Shown here: one piece after another, positions 37,187-49,085 of the stretch
How positions within the stretch are numbered: position 1 is the stretch's first letter
Layout of the letters: every line of letters begins with the position of its first letter
Translations under genes and position numbers: made by a program
DNA from: Polytrichum commune
Lineage: Eukaryota; Streptophyta; Polytrichopsida; Polytrichales; Polytrichaceae
Length of the DNA: 60,000 nt
Direction: 5' to 3'
Assembly: GCA_950295325.1 (NCBI GenBank)
Contig: OX485808.1
Location: 26,744,527 to 26,804,526, forward strand
The notes under the pieces: generated by a model
The model's database searches: none
What the model saw: the letters and a program-made list of their open reading frames with translations, nothing else
What the model was told of the DNA's origin: nothing

Positions 37187-37425
37187 GTGAACGGGGGGAT
37201 TTTTGGGCATAATCAGTTGAGATCCTAGTGTTTGCAAGTCCAACCGGTTACATGTTGACATCCTTCGGTTGTTCTATATTAATTTGAGGTACATTCCATA
37301 AATTCCTCTAAAGTGATCGGTAATTCTCTCCTGAAGTCTTGAATTTCAACCGGTTATTTCTCAAACTCAACCTGTTCATCTGTAACTAACTGTCGGTTCT
37401 CCCCGATCATTGATTGGGGTTTAGG
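37187..37425 (+). repeat. 'GGGCATA' repeat family, single copy
   Basis: Begins cagtgaacggggggatttttgggcata and ends with tgtaactaactg..ggttctccccgatcat, matching the units at 38891-39600. It ends about 20 bp before the open frame at 37443. Confidence 0.8.
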
Positions 37426-37442
37426 CAAGTGAGAGGGTAGAA

Positions 37443-37731
37443 ATGGCTACACAAGTTGGTACTCTGACCTTCAGGCTCCTCGAGGACACCGAATTACAAG
37501 GCTTGTACTCAACATCCGGGTTAGCATGCAGCGACGATGCTCAGCAACCTCTGAGCTCGCAAGCTATGGAGGTTGTGGCTCCAGTAGCACATGAGATCGA
37601 TCGATTGCAACGACCTGCAAGAAGAACTGCTACCCCACGTCCAGCTGCAGCCACACCCCCGACTACCTTGCCTGAAATCCGACTCAAGCAGCTTCGGGAA
37701 CACCTGATTTGTTGCCAGCGAATTCCATACG
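37443..37731 (+). CDS. Unrecognised exon-like ORF
   Basis: A start ATG at 37443 opens a frame with normal codon composition and higher G+C than its flanks: MATQVGTLTFRLLEDTELQG, then an Ala/Pro/Thr-rich linker (RTATPRPAAATPPTTLPEI) and REHLICCQRIPY. A donor-like gtagct follows at 37732, after which the frame turns hydrophobic and unlikely. It may be the first exon of a gene or a captured exon. No downstream exon was found and no family is recognised. Confidence 0.35.
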
Positions 37732-38236
37732 GTAGCTATAGTTTTTCTCTTCTTTCTCATTTTCTAATCATCCTTGCATGCTTATGCACACCCTGCATCG
37801 TGTATCCAGTTGCTTGTTTGTAACCAATTTGAACTTTGATCGCAATCTCCGTGCCTCTGCTTGAATTTCTGCAATCATAGGGGCATGCATCGACTTAAGA
37901 GATCTGTGAGAGATGGCTGAACATGCATCGAAGGTGAATCTGTGGGTCTGTCTTTGAGGGTTTATTCTACTATGAGGCTTGTCATGAGTGTGAGCTATGG
38001 GTTTCAAAAGAAACTATATTTTCCAAATGTCCCTAGCCTCATGACATGACCCTCTCAAGTTGAAACTTATGTGCTTATGCTTGCAATGGATTCGCTAATA
38101 TCTGTGATTTTTTGTACATTTAAAGGACTAAATTACAACCCTATTAGTGGCAAAGACGTTGGAAGTGGTGCTTTTTAGGCCCAACTACCTTAGGTGGTAA
38201 GGTGCACTGGAAATAAAGTCCTAAGACTTTGTTTCC

Positions 38237-38264
38237 ATGAAACCATGGTGTACCATGGTTTCAT
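38237..38264. repeat. 28-bp near-perfect palindrome
   Basis: atgaaaccatggtg is followed at once by its complement with one mismatch at the centre. A third gatgaaaccatgg word lies at about 38320. Confidence 0.85.
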
Positions 38265-38890
38265 GTGCTTTACTTTACAAATAACTTTATTGAAGTTATC
38301 TGTAAAGTCCCTTGATGAGGGATGAAACCATGGGTTTTGGTCCTTCTTTGAGTAAACTTTTTATTATTAAGAGTTGATTAGCTCATCGTGTATTGGAACC
38401 TAGTTTGAAAGTTGGGTGAAACTTTTGGGACCTCCTCTTTCCACGTCCCAGACTTTGAGAGAGTTTTAGGGTCTTAAATAGGGTATGCACATAGGACTCG
38501 TTGTCCTAAACCCCGGATCGGCCTATGCAAGGCTAACTTGGCCCACCCATCCTAATAGGACAAACTAAGAAGCCGGTTTTTGATAGCCTGACACCACTCT
38601 TTGTGTATGATAACTTAAACATCAAGAAACTTGGATGACTTTGTATTAATTCTCATAAACACAAGATTTGGGACAAACCCATGCTTTCATCTACTTCAAG
38701 GTTGAATGTTCTCAAACCACCATTATGTACCACATGCATACATTGTAGTTATCTAAATATACACTCCATCCACAAAATCATTTGAATTATAATTCCACGT
38801 AATCGAACCCGATCCACTGTCAAAACAGCCTGTAGTACACATGCAGTGGCGAAACATTGAATGGGGCCCAAAGTTGTTGCTCATCAAATG

Positions 38891-39600
38891 CAGTGATCGG
38901 GGAGATTTTTGGGCATAATCGGTTGAGATCCTAGTGTTTGCAAGTCCAACCGAATAAATGTTGACATCCTTCGTTTTTCCTTCATTAAATTGGGGTATAT
39001 GCTATAAATTCCTCTAAAATGATTCGTAATCTTCCTGCAGTCTTGACTTCAACTGGTTATTTCTCAAACTCAACTGGTTCATATGTAACTAACTGCCGGT
39101 TCTCCTCGACCATAGATCAAATGTGGAGATGGTCCAAATGAAGTCAAAACCGTGCAGTGATGGGGAGATTTTTGGGCATAATTGGTTGAGATCCTAGTGT
39201 TTGCAAGTCCAATTGGTTACATGTTGACATCCTTCGGTTTTCCTTCATTAAATTGGGGTATATGCTATAAATTCCTCTAAAATGATAGGTAATCTTCCTG
39301 CAATCTTGAACTTCAACTGATTCATCTGTAACTAACTGCCGGTTCCTCGACCATAGATCAAATGTGGAGACGGTCCAAATGAAGTCAAAACCGTGCAGTG
39401 ATTGGGGAGAATTTTGGGCATAATCCGTTGAGATCCTAGTGTTTGCAAGTCTGACTGGTTACATGTTGACATCCTTCGTTTTCCTTTATTAAGTTGGGGT
39501 ATATTCTATAAATTCCTCTAAAATGATCGGTAATTTTCCTGCAGTCTTGAACTTCAACCGGTTCATCTGTAACTAACTGCTGGTTCTCCCTGATCATAGA
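38891..39600 (+). repeat. Three tandem units of the 'GGGCATA' repeat
   Basis: Units start cagtgatcgggg at 38891, cagtgatgggg at 39155 and cagtgattgggg at 39396, giving periods of 264 and 241 bp. Each has tttttgggcataat, gagatcctagtgtttgcaag, catgttgacatccttcg, ataaattcctctaaaatga and tgtaactaactg. A linker (catagatcaaatgtggaga..ccaaatgaagtc) separates them. Single copies lie at 34265, 37187 and, inverted, 43500. Confidence 0.9.
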
Positions 39601-41499
39601 AGCTGTGTGAAATATCATTAGCATATTCCTGGACTACTACATAGACGAGCTTCTGATTCCGCATGCTCTTTAATACTTGAACAAATTCCTGTTCTAAACT
39701 GAAAGTACACAAGTTATGCAGTGAATGTGCAGTACACTTAGCCATAAGTTGTTCCTAAACACCCTTTCGGGAGTTGGAAGAGGTTATTGCGTACAAATGG
39801 AGCACTTCCTACTTACGCTTACTCAATGTTTACTTACTTGCTAGCTGCAAATAGTGTTGGGCGATGTTTCTTTTTCTTGGCTTCACGAGCCTGTCAGATT
39901 GCACCAACAAATATAAGGTGATTATTTTCCTTATGAATCAAAATTTGCAAAAAAGAAGAAGAGGCAAAAATGCCGATGGGCTGACGTGGTTTGGTGTGTC
40001 ATTATCAACTCCACATCTAATCTCCTGTACACAACTTATGTTGTTATCAACAGACCTGTTGTATTAATGTTTTCCTTGTAATCTCACTCCACTTTAATGG
40101 AAAAATGTTGTCCATCACTAAATTGAATTTTGGATTGAATAAAAAAAAGCCAAAGATATCCTTCATTATGCATTGTGTAGTCAACATGCATATTCTCATA
40201 AAACCATCCCCTCCTCCACCCCACCCCCAAAACATAATTTTTTTGGTGTCGGGTTCAATTACAAACTTGACTCGGGTTCAACCTACCAACATGTGTAGGG
40301 TTCATCCACCTACAACATGCTTGAACCACGAAAGTACTAAAGGAACTCCAAAATTCCCTAAAAAATGAACACTCTAAGACTAGCTTGCTTTCACCCTTGA
40401 AGCCCCCAAATGTATGACATGGGCACATAGTCTTGTTTTTGGATACGCCTTCCCTAAAATTAGAGACCATTCTACAATTGTTCCCGAACTTGGCATTTGA
40501 GAGTCTTGGATTTTTAATGCCTTCAACACCTATGCAAGTTAGTAATTCTAAAGTCTATTTTGACCATAATAAGCCCTCAAACATGTATTGCTCTTACATG
40601 GATTTCATGCTAAGCGAAACTTGTTGCATACGAACGTACATGGAACATACTTCTCCTTCATGTATGTTTGAAGCTTGCGCCTTATATGTTTGTGGTTAGA
40701 TTGTTGATTCACTTGTGTGTGAAGTGGAGAAAAAATGGCAATGCCGCATGGAGAGCTTCGCCCAAAGAAGACATACCTAACATATTTGCATCTTATCTAC
40801 ACCATGAAGAGTGCAAGCATAGCCAAACACTTAACCCCAGCAAGGAAGCAGACAAAGGAACAACCTAGAGCGCAAAGGATCCGTACTGATAACCATCCTA
40901 AAGTGCAAGGGATCCGCACCAATAACCATCCAAACGGTGCAAAACACTCAAAGCCAACACAACAACTGAATGTGACATGATCACATAGGAGCTATACTGA
41001 GAAGGTTAACACCACCTCCAAACATACAAGGCGAGCACCAAAATGGCCAGTAGAAAATCCATACACGAGCATGAGAAGTAGATAGGAGATCACCGAGAAG
41101 AAACTCATCAACCCACCTTTTATTTTTATTTTTCTTTCACCTAACCCTAACACACGATCCGACCACCTACACACTATAGTCACCAAGCTAGCTATAATCT
41201 CTCAACACCACCCAACACTATCGGTATAAAAATCCGCTCCAAACAACACCCACTCCGACCATCACCTTACATTGTCACCACGATCCATTCCAAATGAACC
41301 GACATTGCCTCGATCGACATGCACCAACAACTCCACCATGGCAACCCTCCTTTGCAAATCACGTCGGATGGGAATGGAAACCCAAACTATGGTTGAGAGG
41401 CTGTTGGTTTTTTTTCATTAAGAAATCAATCATTGACAAAATCTTGGCCGTTAGATTGGAGGGATTATTTTGAGCAAGGAATAAAGTGCAATGCTCCTT
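39601..41499. other. Intergenic, no gene recognised
   Basis: Contains only short open frames. Near 40868-40945 a ~38-bp unit (aaggatccgtactgataaccatcc / aagggatccgcaccaataaccatcc) occurs twice in tandem. Confidence 0.45.
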
Positions 41500-41723
41500 T
41501 GGGTTTGAACTTTGGGCTTGGCCTTTGGAGGCTTCACACTATGACCGTCCAAGTCGAGAGGCCTTGGGATTGAGTGGCCAAACTTTGTTGAGAGTCCAAA
41601 GAAATGGGCTGATAATAACCAATAAAAAATAGTAAATGGAGCCTTCCGGCCGGGCATAGTGTGAAGCCTCCAAAGGCACTCCCATGGCCTCTTGACTTGG
41701 ACAGCCATAGTGTGAAGCGGCCC
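41500..41723. mobile_element. Fold-back MITE related to the 36129 element
   Basis: The right end, tgtgaagcggccc at 41711-41723 followed by TAA, resembles the right end of the 36129 MITE (gtgaagtggccc TAA). Inside, arms at 41521-41543 and 41655-41677 are perfect 23-bp complements (gcctttggaggcttcacact.. / ..agtgtgaagcctccaaaggc). The left terminus is eroded, so the left border is approximate. Confidence 0.65.
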
Positions 41724-41901
41724 TAACTGTAGCTAAGTGACACCAAACTGTCACCCTAAATTTGCATTAGAATAGTCATATGAATCTGAAAAATTATAAC
41801 CGTAATGGGCCAGCTCAACAATGAATTCCCAGCTGCCACCGTGAAAATAAATTAACACATGACATGCATGGCCAATTGGTACACCTGTGAATTTGAAGAC
41901 C

Positions 41902-41903
41902 TA

Positions 41904-41935
<32 letters not shown>

Positions 41936-41938
41936 AAA
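41902..41938 (+). repeat. (AAAG)n microsatellite
   Basis: About nine tandem AAAG units. Confidence 0.95.
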
Positions 41939-43499
41939 GATGAAGAAGAAAACAAAACAAACTTCAGGGGTCACAAAGCAACCGGAAATTGTACATATTG
42001 GTCTAAACCTCTAAATTCCATGACTTATGGAATGGCAATGTGGGGATGGAGTGCTTGATTGCACTAGATTTGATCGCTTTCACTTGTGTAATTATCTTTA
42101 CATGGAGAATGTTGTAAGGGCGGACGTTAAACACCCCCCACGAACTTTCAAGGGAGGTGGATAGGGGCTAGGACCCATGATCTAGCACCTCAGGGCAACC
42201 CCCACAAAAGAGAATTTATTTTTTAAAATCCCGACTGAAAATTGCTGCGCGCTCTGCCCCACTTTGAAAAATAAAATTGCCCTTGTATTCTTGAAGGCCA
42301 CTTGTCCATATAACTCATATTGAGTGCACTTCATTTTCAAGGTCCAGAATCCACTATATATATATTCACTTCGATTGAGTAAATAAGCAATTGATTGGGA
42401 TTTCCTTTTCGAAGTGAAATTGTCAATGAAGCATGTCATTATCTTGGAAGTCAAAAATATTACAAAACCCTCATTAGCACTGAGGTTATAATTTTTTGTG
42501 ACTTACCATTGACATGGTCTTTGTCAATCTAAAATGAAACTAAAATTAGTGTTTTATTTTAGTATAGTTTGGTTAATACCTTCTACTTTCACAAAGTATT
42601 CATACACATTCAAACTAATTAAGTGTGATTAAATGTAATTAAGTGTAACAAATAGTTGTCGGGCCAATATACAGAAATTGTGAAGAAACACACAACTTGC
42701 ATGGCCTTTCCCTTCAATAGCAAGAAAGACAAATGAAATGATTATATTTTTTTGTTGAAAAACATACATGAAGGCCACTTGGATCCAAAGCAAAGTGCAA
42801 AAAAACTCCCTAAAGTGCACACGATGGAACTAGGGAAACCCGAGAAAGGTGATGAGACAATCACGATTTACTAAGCCAACGTTAGGCCTTGATGTTCCAA
42901 GAGCTTCCTTTAACTTTATTCAAACTTGCATGATTGCCACTTGTTACTGTTGCAAATTGGAAGAACCCATGTCAAAGGAAAGAAAGAAAAGGAAACCTAA
43001 TTTTACATGCACCCGGGTATCAAAAGTGACCGAAAAGTCTACATGCATGCAAATAGTTAAGTCTTATGGTGCATCTATTGAATCTTTTAATTCCACTTTT
43101 GAATAAGAAAATTAGAGTAAGTTCACTCATCCTTGCATCTGCATCTATATTTATAGTTGCACTTTTTCATCTGCAATGCAAATGCAAAATAAGTTCTTAT
43201 CCATGCCGACATAAGTTTAATATGGATAAAAATATCTACAACTTGCTGAACCTCTTTGCATATGTGAGAGATATACTGGGAGGATTATATACAATAATGC
43301 GAAGAGCTTTTACAGCTCTGATGTACTTCTTGTTGGTTAGTCCACATGCTGAGGTAATTACAAAGAGCACGACTTCACATTAGACCATGGTCCATGAACC
43401 GAGGAAATTAGGAGGATAGGGACTACGTAGTATATATGTCGATTCTATAAAGACCAGTATCACAATGACCATGAAATGACCTTGTTGAAATATAAAAGT
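41939..43499. other. Intergenic, no gene recognised
   Basis: AT-rich DNA with short open frames only. Confidence 0.45.
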
Positions 43500-43625
43500 C
43501 CGATCAAATGAATGGGGAGAACCGGCTACTAGTTAGAGATGAATTGCTCGAGTTTGAGAAATAACCAGTTAAGTTCAAGACATCAGGAGAACTATCCATC
43601 ATTTAAGAGGAATTTTAGAATATAC
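43500..43625 (-). repeat. Inverted partial copy of the 'GGGCATA' repeat
   Basis: Reads on the minus strand as the 3' half of the unit: atggggagaaccggc, agtttgagaaataaccagtt, aagttcaagac and agaggaattttagaatata are complements of the family's 3' part. Confidence 0.75.
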
Positions 43626-43901
43626 AGTTACGAACAAAAATGAGTACATTATACACAAACTCAACTTCAGCTCCCATTGTCAGTCGATTAAAATTAGAAA
43701 ACAAAGGAAATAGGTTTTCTAAAATAGAAAATGTCGAAGTGGTTAAGGTTACAATACTCGCTTTTGCTCGCCGCCACTCTTCCAACATTGACATCTTTGT
43801 GTGCATTGTGTAGTTGAGAATGTCGTGAGATTTCTTGTGCATTATGTAACCTTGGTTCCATAGTACGTGAGTTGTAATTTGTAAAATTATTTGTAGCCCA
43901 T

Positions 43902-44182
43902 ATGCCTCCGTTGTCTCAAGAACAGAAGCACCAAGCTTTGGTGCAACTTAGAAGCGGTGTTTCTACTTGCAAAGTTGCCGCTTTAGTGGGCATGAGCCAA
44001 TCTTCCCTAGCGCACTGAGGAAGGATGTAGGGGGCGAGATTGAGAGACGAAGTGAAGGGCGTCTTAAGCTTGCAAACCGAGAGAAGAGGCATTGGGTCAC
44101 TCTTGTTATTGAAGGTCGACTTGAAACTGCATTTGCAACAACAAAACAACTTCAGTCTAAAACATTTAAATTGTTGTCTTAA
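43902..44182 (+). pseudogene. Tc1/mariner-type transposase N-terminus, fragment
   Basis: From the ATG at 43902 the frame gives MPPLSQEQKHQALVQLRSGV then STCKVAALVGMSQSSLA, a helix-turn-helix of the Tc1/Tc3 DNA-binding type. A frameshift near 44016 moves coding to the frame that gives LRKDVGGEIERRSEGRLKL and ETAFATTKQLQ, ending at TAA 44180-44182. Only the DNA-binding part (about 90 residues) is present; the DDE catalytic domain is absent. It is a dead remnant. Confidence 0.65.
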
Positions 44183-44629
44183 TGTCAACATGTAACTGGC
44201 TGGATTTAGAATCACTCGGATCTTGACTGACTATGCCCAAAGACTTCCCGGGCACTGGCCCAAGTCATGTTGCATTGTCTGTCCCGTGGGGGAACATTCA
44301 CTAGTTAGAAATGTGAGGCATTCGGCATGCATCTTCATGAAGAGTTGCTCGACCATATAGAGTAGAGGTGCCTATAACTGATCACTCAAGAGATTTTGCG
44401 ACAAAAAGGCGGTGCAATTTTTTCCCATGTAGGAAGATAAAAATCAGGAGGACTGCAAGTTTTTCAATAATATTATTTCTTAAAGTGAAATTATTATGAA
44501 TTTTTGAAACCAAAAGTTGACCCGAACATATTACCAATGTCTAGAGTTTATCATAACCACTTATTTTAAGCGCTCATTCCTCCTCACTTTAGCACTCAAA
44601 ACCATGACATGTGTCATGGTATATTGGTT

Positions 44630-44721
44630 CCAACCCGATTGAAATTTGGTCCCAACCTGATTGGAAATTTAAGCCCAACCTAATCGACAATTCAATCCCA
44701 GCGTGATCGAAATTGTGATGC
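44630..44721 (+). repeat. Short minisatellite, four ~23-bp units
   Basis: Diverged units begin ccaacccgattgaaatt, ccaacctgattggaaatt, ccaacctaatcgacaatt and ccagcgtgatcgaaatt. Confidence 0.8.
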
Positions 44722-45039
44722 CCTACAGATTGCCGATGGGGTCCTGATCGGGAATAGGCTCCTCTACGAGTTGCAAAGTGATTGATAAAGTGTACATGTA
44801 TACCAATACTTATGATGCAACTATCTATCTGAATTCCACTTCTGGAAAGTCTGTTTACAAATATTCACATTGCAATGTGATGGGAGTGCTTGACGACTCC
44901 TCAGCCTTGGAGCCAAAGATGACGGTGACTGAGAGAGGATTCACCATTGATCAAAGCCGCAAACTGAAATGTAAATCCGAGACGGGTTTGTTTACGGAGC
45001 ATGTATGGTGACTCCATCGGAAATGATCGGTGCTAGATC

Positions 45040-48000
45040 TCACACGGAGAATGTGGCGGATGTGTACAAGTGGGGGGCGAGGCGAGCAGTAGCCACGGCC
45101 TGCAAGGGATCGGCCTTGGGAGTGGTGATCCCGAAGGTCTCCAACATGTCCAAATCATGTTCAGCCGTCTGCCCTGCGGGCATCGACCAGTCGAAGCTAT
45201 GCAGGAGGCGTGCCAACCCAAGCTGCACCATGATCAACCCCATGGTCAAGCCGGGGCAGATCCGGCGCCCGGTCCCGAACGGAAGCAACTGGTAGTTTGT
45301 GCCTTTCACGTCGATGTCGCTGCCGATGAACCGGTCCGGGTCGAACTCTAATGGGTTCTTGTAGGCCGATGGGTGCCGGTGCACCGCCCAGATGTTGATG
45401 AACACACGCGAGTTTTTGGGGATGTCGTAGCCTGCGACTTTCGCATCCTCGGTAGGGACATGGGGCACCATCAAGGGGCCTGGGGGGTGCAGCCGCAACG
45501 TTTCTTTGACGATACACTCGATGTACTTCAGTTTCGGCACGTCGGATTCCTCGAGGGCACGTTCCCGACCGACCACCTGGTCGAGCTCCTCGTGTGCCTT
45601 GCGCAACACTTCGGGGTGTTTTAGCAGCTGGCATAATGCCCATTCCATGGTGGTCGCTGACGTGTCTGTGCCAGCGCAAATCACCTCCTATGAACATGAA
45701 AACACATGTCATGTTCATATTCAACGCACTTTAGAGAGAGGAATGATGCTAACTGGAGGTTGGTGCGAATGAGAGGCGCTGCGCCCATAGGCATAGACTT
45801 GAGCTACGCTATGGCATTTTGTTGGAGGTCATGGTCACTTTTGGAAAGAAAATAAAGAAGGACAACATCACAGTGGAAAGATAAAACTCCTTTGTGATCA
45901 CTCAGTGATCAACAGCTGCTTATACAAACACTTGGCACTCATTCAACAAAGAAAAAAAGTTCAGTTGCTTGAGAAGAATATTAGGCAGAATTATACGGAA
46001 TTCTTATTTTCAGCAAGAATGCATTATATTGAATTGAAGCTTTTTGTAATTTGATTGTGTGAGATACTGGTAGGGTTAGACTAACTGCCTTGGATCAGTA
46101 CAGACAATGCTTCAAGAAATTCAAACTTTCGGCATGGGGTGAGTTTGTAAAACATGTTATAGGGAGTACTCAATCGGACTTTGGGATTACATTTAAGTCT
46201 ATGATTTATCCAAGACCTGATCATGATTGTGAGGATATGGTGAGGCAACTTACATCCACGACGGCCTTGATGACACTATCTTCGAGCCGAGCCGAACCCT
46301 TTTCCTCTCCTGGAAGCGTGAGCATGACGTCCACAAAGTCCCGCTCGGAATCCTTCATTTGCAATCGATTGGCTTGGTCGATGTGTTCTTGGAGGAGCTT
46401 GGTCATGAACTTGTCCATCCTCTGGTGGGTGCTTCTCATCCGTTTCTGGTAGCCCTGGAGGTCGAACCTCTTGATGAAGGGGATGAAATCACTGAGGTTA
46501 AACACGCCCAGCAGCACCATGATCTCCACCACAAGCTCCTTGAACTCCTCGCTCTCCTTGGTGGCCATCTGCTCCGAGCCAAAGTACCTCCGCTTCAACA
46601 TCATGCGCGTGATCACGTTCAACACCGTGTCGAACAATATCTTCTGCATGTTGGCGGGCTTCCCGTCCTGTAAAGGGTTTAATTAGAAATTTCACATGTA
46701 ATTTGAGCAAGCATGAATGAAGAGCTCCTTCGCCCGCGGGCTGCTGCCCCTTTTTGCAATTGGATATGACACAAATTGCACCAAGATGGCGAATTAGTCA
46801 TAGATAGTCTTAGAGTGACACTATTTAATTACGCGGGGATGACACGTAGGAGCCAAATCATAGCGTACGTTGCGGTAAGAATTGCAGAAAATCAGCTGAA
46901 GTGGCTGTTGAGGTGGAGTTTGTTAGGATTTGATGCGCCGGTGGTGAGGTGAGGTGTTGTGCTGAGACGACTTCGCTAATCATAACTGGTGGCTCATGTC
47001 AAGGTGGAGAGCACCTCTAAAAACTCCAAGCATGTGTTTTTCTCTCCATGCAAAGTCGACCATTATGTCCATGGGCAGTCCAATTACAAGCCTCAAAAAC
47101 AACATATATATGTAAGTCCTTCATTTGAAGTTGCCACGTCCGGTTAGCGCCAACCTTCATGGTTCCTTTCATTGGGAGCCTGACCGAATTGGTTGGTTGG
47201 TTGGTTTTATGAATTCACTTCAATTCTTTTGCAAAAAAATTATATTAGAAATCACATATAGATCAAAAAATTAGTCAAAGCGTTGAGTGACACTGTTCGT
47301 GCAAGGATGGCACAAAAAATTCCAAATCATGATGTACGATGAGCTTCTTAAATGCTTAAAATCAAGTCATGGAGCTATAGTTGACACCTGCTGAGTTTGT
47401 TACGATTTGCTGTGCTGGTCATGAGGTGCTTTGTCCACCGTCATTGGAAGTTCCTTCCTTCCCTTTACCAGCAACGTCCTTGATGGTGGATTCTTCCTAT
47501 GGGTTCAAATCTTATTAGGTTGGTTGGTTTTACTTTGGGTTCACGAGTTCACTTCAATCCTTTCAATAATTAAAAAACTAAAAAACTAAAAAATTAGAGG
47601 GGGACTCAAATTGGGTTTTAGGAATTAAGTAGCTGGTAATGGCTTTGCAGGACATGGTAATCTACGGACTCCTCTCAGCAGACATTCTTGAAGGACTCGA
47701 TGCGCTTGACGGTGAAGTTGCATAGATTGTTATGTTCAACTCTTTCCACAATCTAAGAGGTGACAATCAAATTGGGTGACAAGGACGGAAATCAAAATGG
47801 ATGGGTTTGGGATGCAAATTAGTACTTACTTTGCAGGTTTCATAGACGCGGTGGACCAGGTCCTGGACCTCCTCAGCACGCACATTCTTAAAGGACTCGA
47901 TGCGCTTGACGGTGAAGAGCTCCAGCACGCACACCTTGCGCATGTGCCGCCAATGGTCGCTGTAAGGCGCCCACGCGATGTCCTTCGTCCCGTACATGAG

Positions 48001-48414
48001 GATCTCCGCCGCCACATTCGGCGGCCGCGACGCGAATGTCAGGTCTTGGTCGCGCAGGACCTCCCGGGCGAGCTCCGGCGACGAAATGACCACTGTGTAA
48101 GACAGGCCTAGTTTCAATGAGAAGATGTCGCCGTACTTCTTGGATAAGTGGTAGAACGATTGGTGTGGTAGCGGACCCACTAGCGACAGGTTCCCGAGGA
48201 CAGGCATGTGGAAGAACGGCCCTGGCATCCTCTTCTTGCTCTTTGATAAAAATTTCACAAAAATGCGGATGAGGATCACCGCCCCCACCGCGAGAAGCAC
48301 GCCACGAGCATCCAATCTTCGAATCCACTCAAGTTTGCTCATTGTCATTCCATCTCCTCGTGACGAATCTCCCTGGAGAGGTTCCATCTCTTGAGTATGG
48401 TTCCAATTTGCCAA
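45040..48414 (-). CDS. Cytochrome P450, CYP71-clan (A-type) monooxygenase, three exons, 548 aa
   Basis: Exons at 48414-47830, 46667-46254 and 45687-45040 with clean GT/AG borders, all phase 0. P450s of this clan use O2 and NADPH-P450 reductase electrons on the ER surface to oxidise specialised metabolites such as phenylpropanoids, flavonoids and terpenoids; the substrate cannot be told. Seen: a membrane anchor at about residues 38-56 (VLLAVGAVILIRIFVKFL), the proline hinge RMPGPFFHMPVLGNL, helix C WRHMRK, the oxygen-activation motif AGTDTS (338-343), ExxR as ETLR (395-398), FDPDRF (448-453) and the heme loop FGTGRRICPG (470-479) with Cys477 as iron ligand. All key residues are present and no frame is broken, so it should be functional. 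The N-terminus is about 25 residues longer than usual; ATGs at codons 10, 23 and 25 are alternatives that still keep the anchor. Many A-type P450s have one intron, so two is somewhat unusual. Confidence 0.95.
47666..47717 (-). repeat. Partial duplicate of P450 exon 1 inside intron 1
   Basis: About 52 bp repeat the exon segment 47866-47917 in the same orientation and 200 bp away, with a perfect core (aaggactcgatgcgcttgac). The duplicate is in the intron of the same gene and its reading frame stops soon after. Confidence 0.85.
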
Positions 48415-48689
48415 GTTCGAGCAGTGATGTATCTTTGAGCTGCAATCACGTTTACCACCTCGTGTAATTAGTAAAAGGATTGGACTGGATTTTTCTCATT
48501 TGAGAAGTATACATTGACTCTCCTCCCGGGGTGACTCGCAGGGGTCACCGTCTCCAAAACTTGCTTTGGAGCTGGTAAACCATTTCTAAGAAGCAACTTT
48601 TTGAAGCTATTTTTGTATTGTAAGCTTTTTTCAAATCTAAATTCATTACAACAAATTATGAAGTTACTTAGAAGTGAAACTCAACAACT

Positions 48690-49085
48690 ACAATGTATAG
48701 GTATTTAGTGTCACATACACTATTTGCAAAGGGCCTAAACTAGATGCCTAGAGGTCTCAAAGTGTCAAACCCACTAATTGCTAATATAATTCCATTTGTC
48801 AACATAAGTAACTTCTTCAAGTGAAAAAATATTTACATTATGACATTTAGAGTAGCACATTTGGATACGTTAGATGATAGTCTTGTGTTTTAGTATGCAA
48901 GGGGAAGATTATTTTTAGTGTACTAATGGCAAATGTCATGTGGTTACATTTCAGTATGCAAGAGGAAGATATTCTTGAACATACTAATGGCAAGTGTCAT
49001 TTGCATACACTTTAGTCAACTTGTACACCATGATGTAACATAAGCATGCACATCATAACACTATTGAACATGCTGATGCCAAGAT
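48690..49085 (+). repeat. Dispersed repeat, copy 2 (partner at 27530)
   Basis: Same orientation and order of landmarks as the copy at 27530-27925, with scattered substitutions and short indels. It lies upstream of the P450 start codon. Confidence 0.75.

Noticed and set aside
45070-46673. Plus-strand open frames of 80-120 codons over the P450 gene
   Set aside because: Antisense shadows of well-supported P450 exons.
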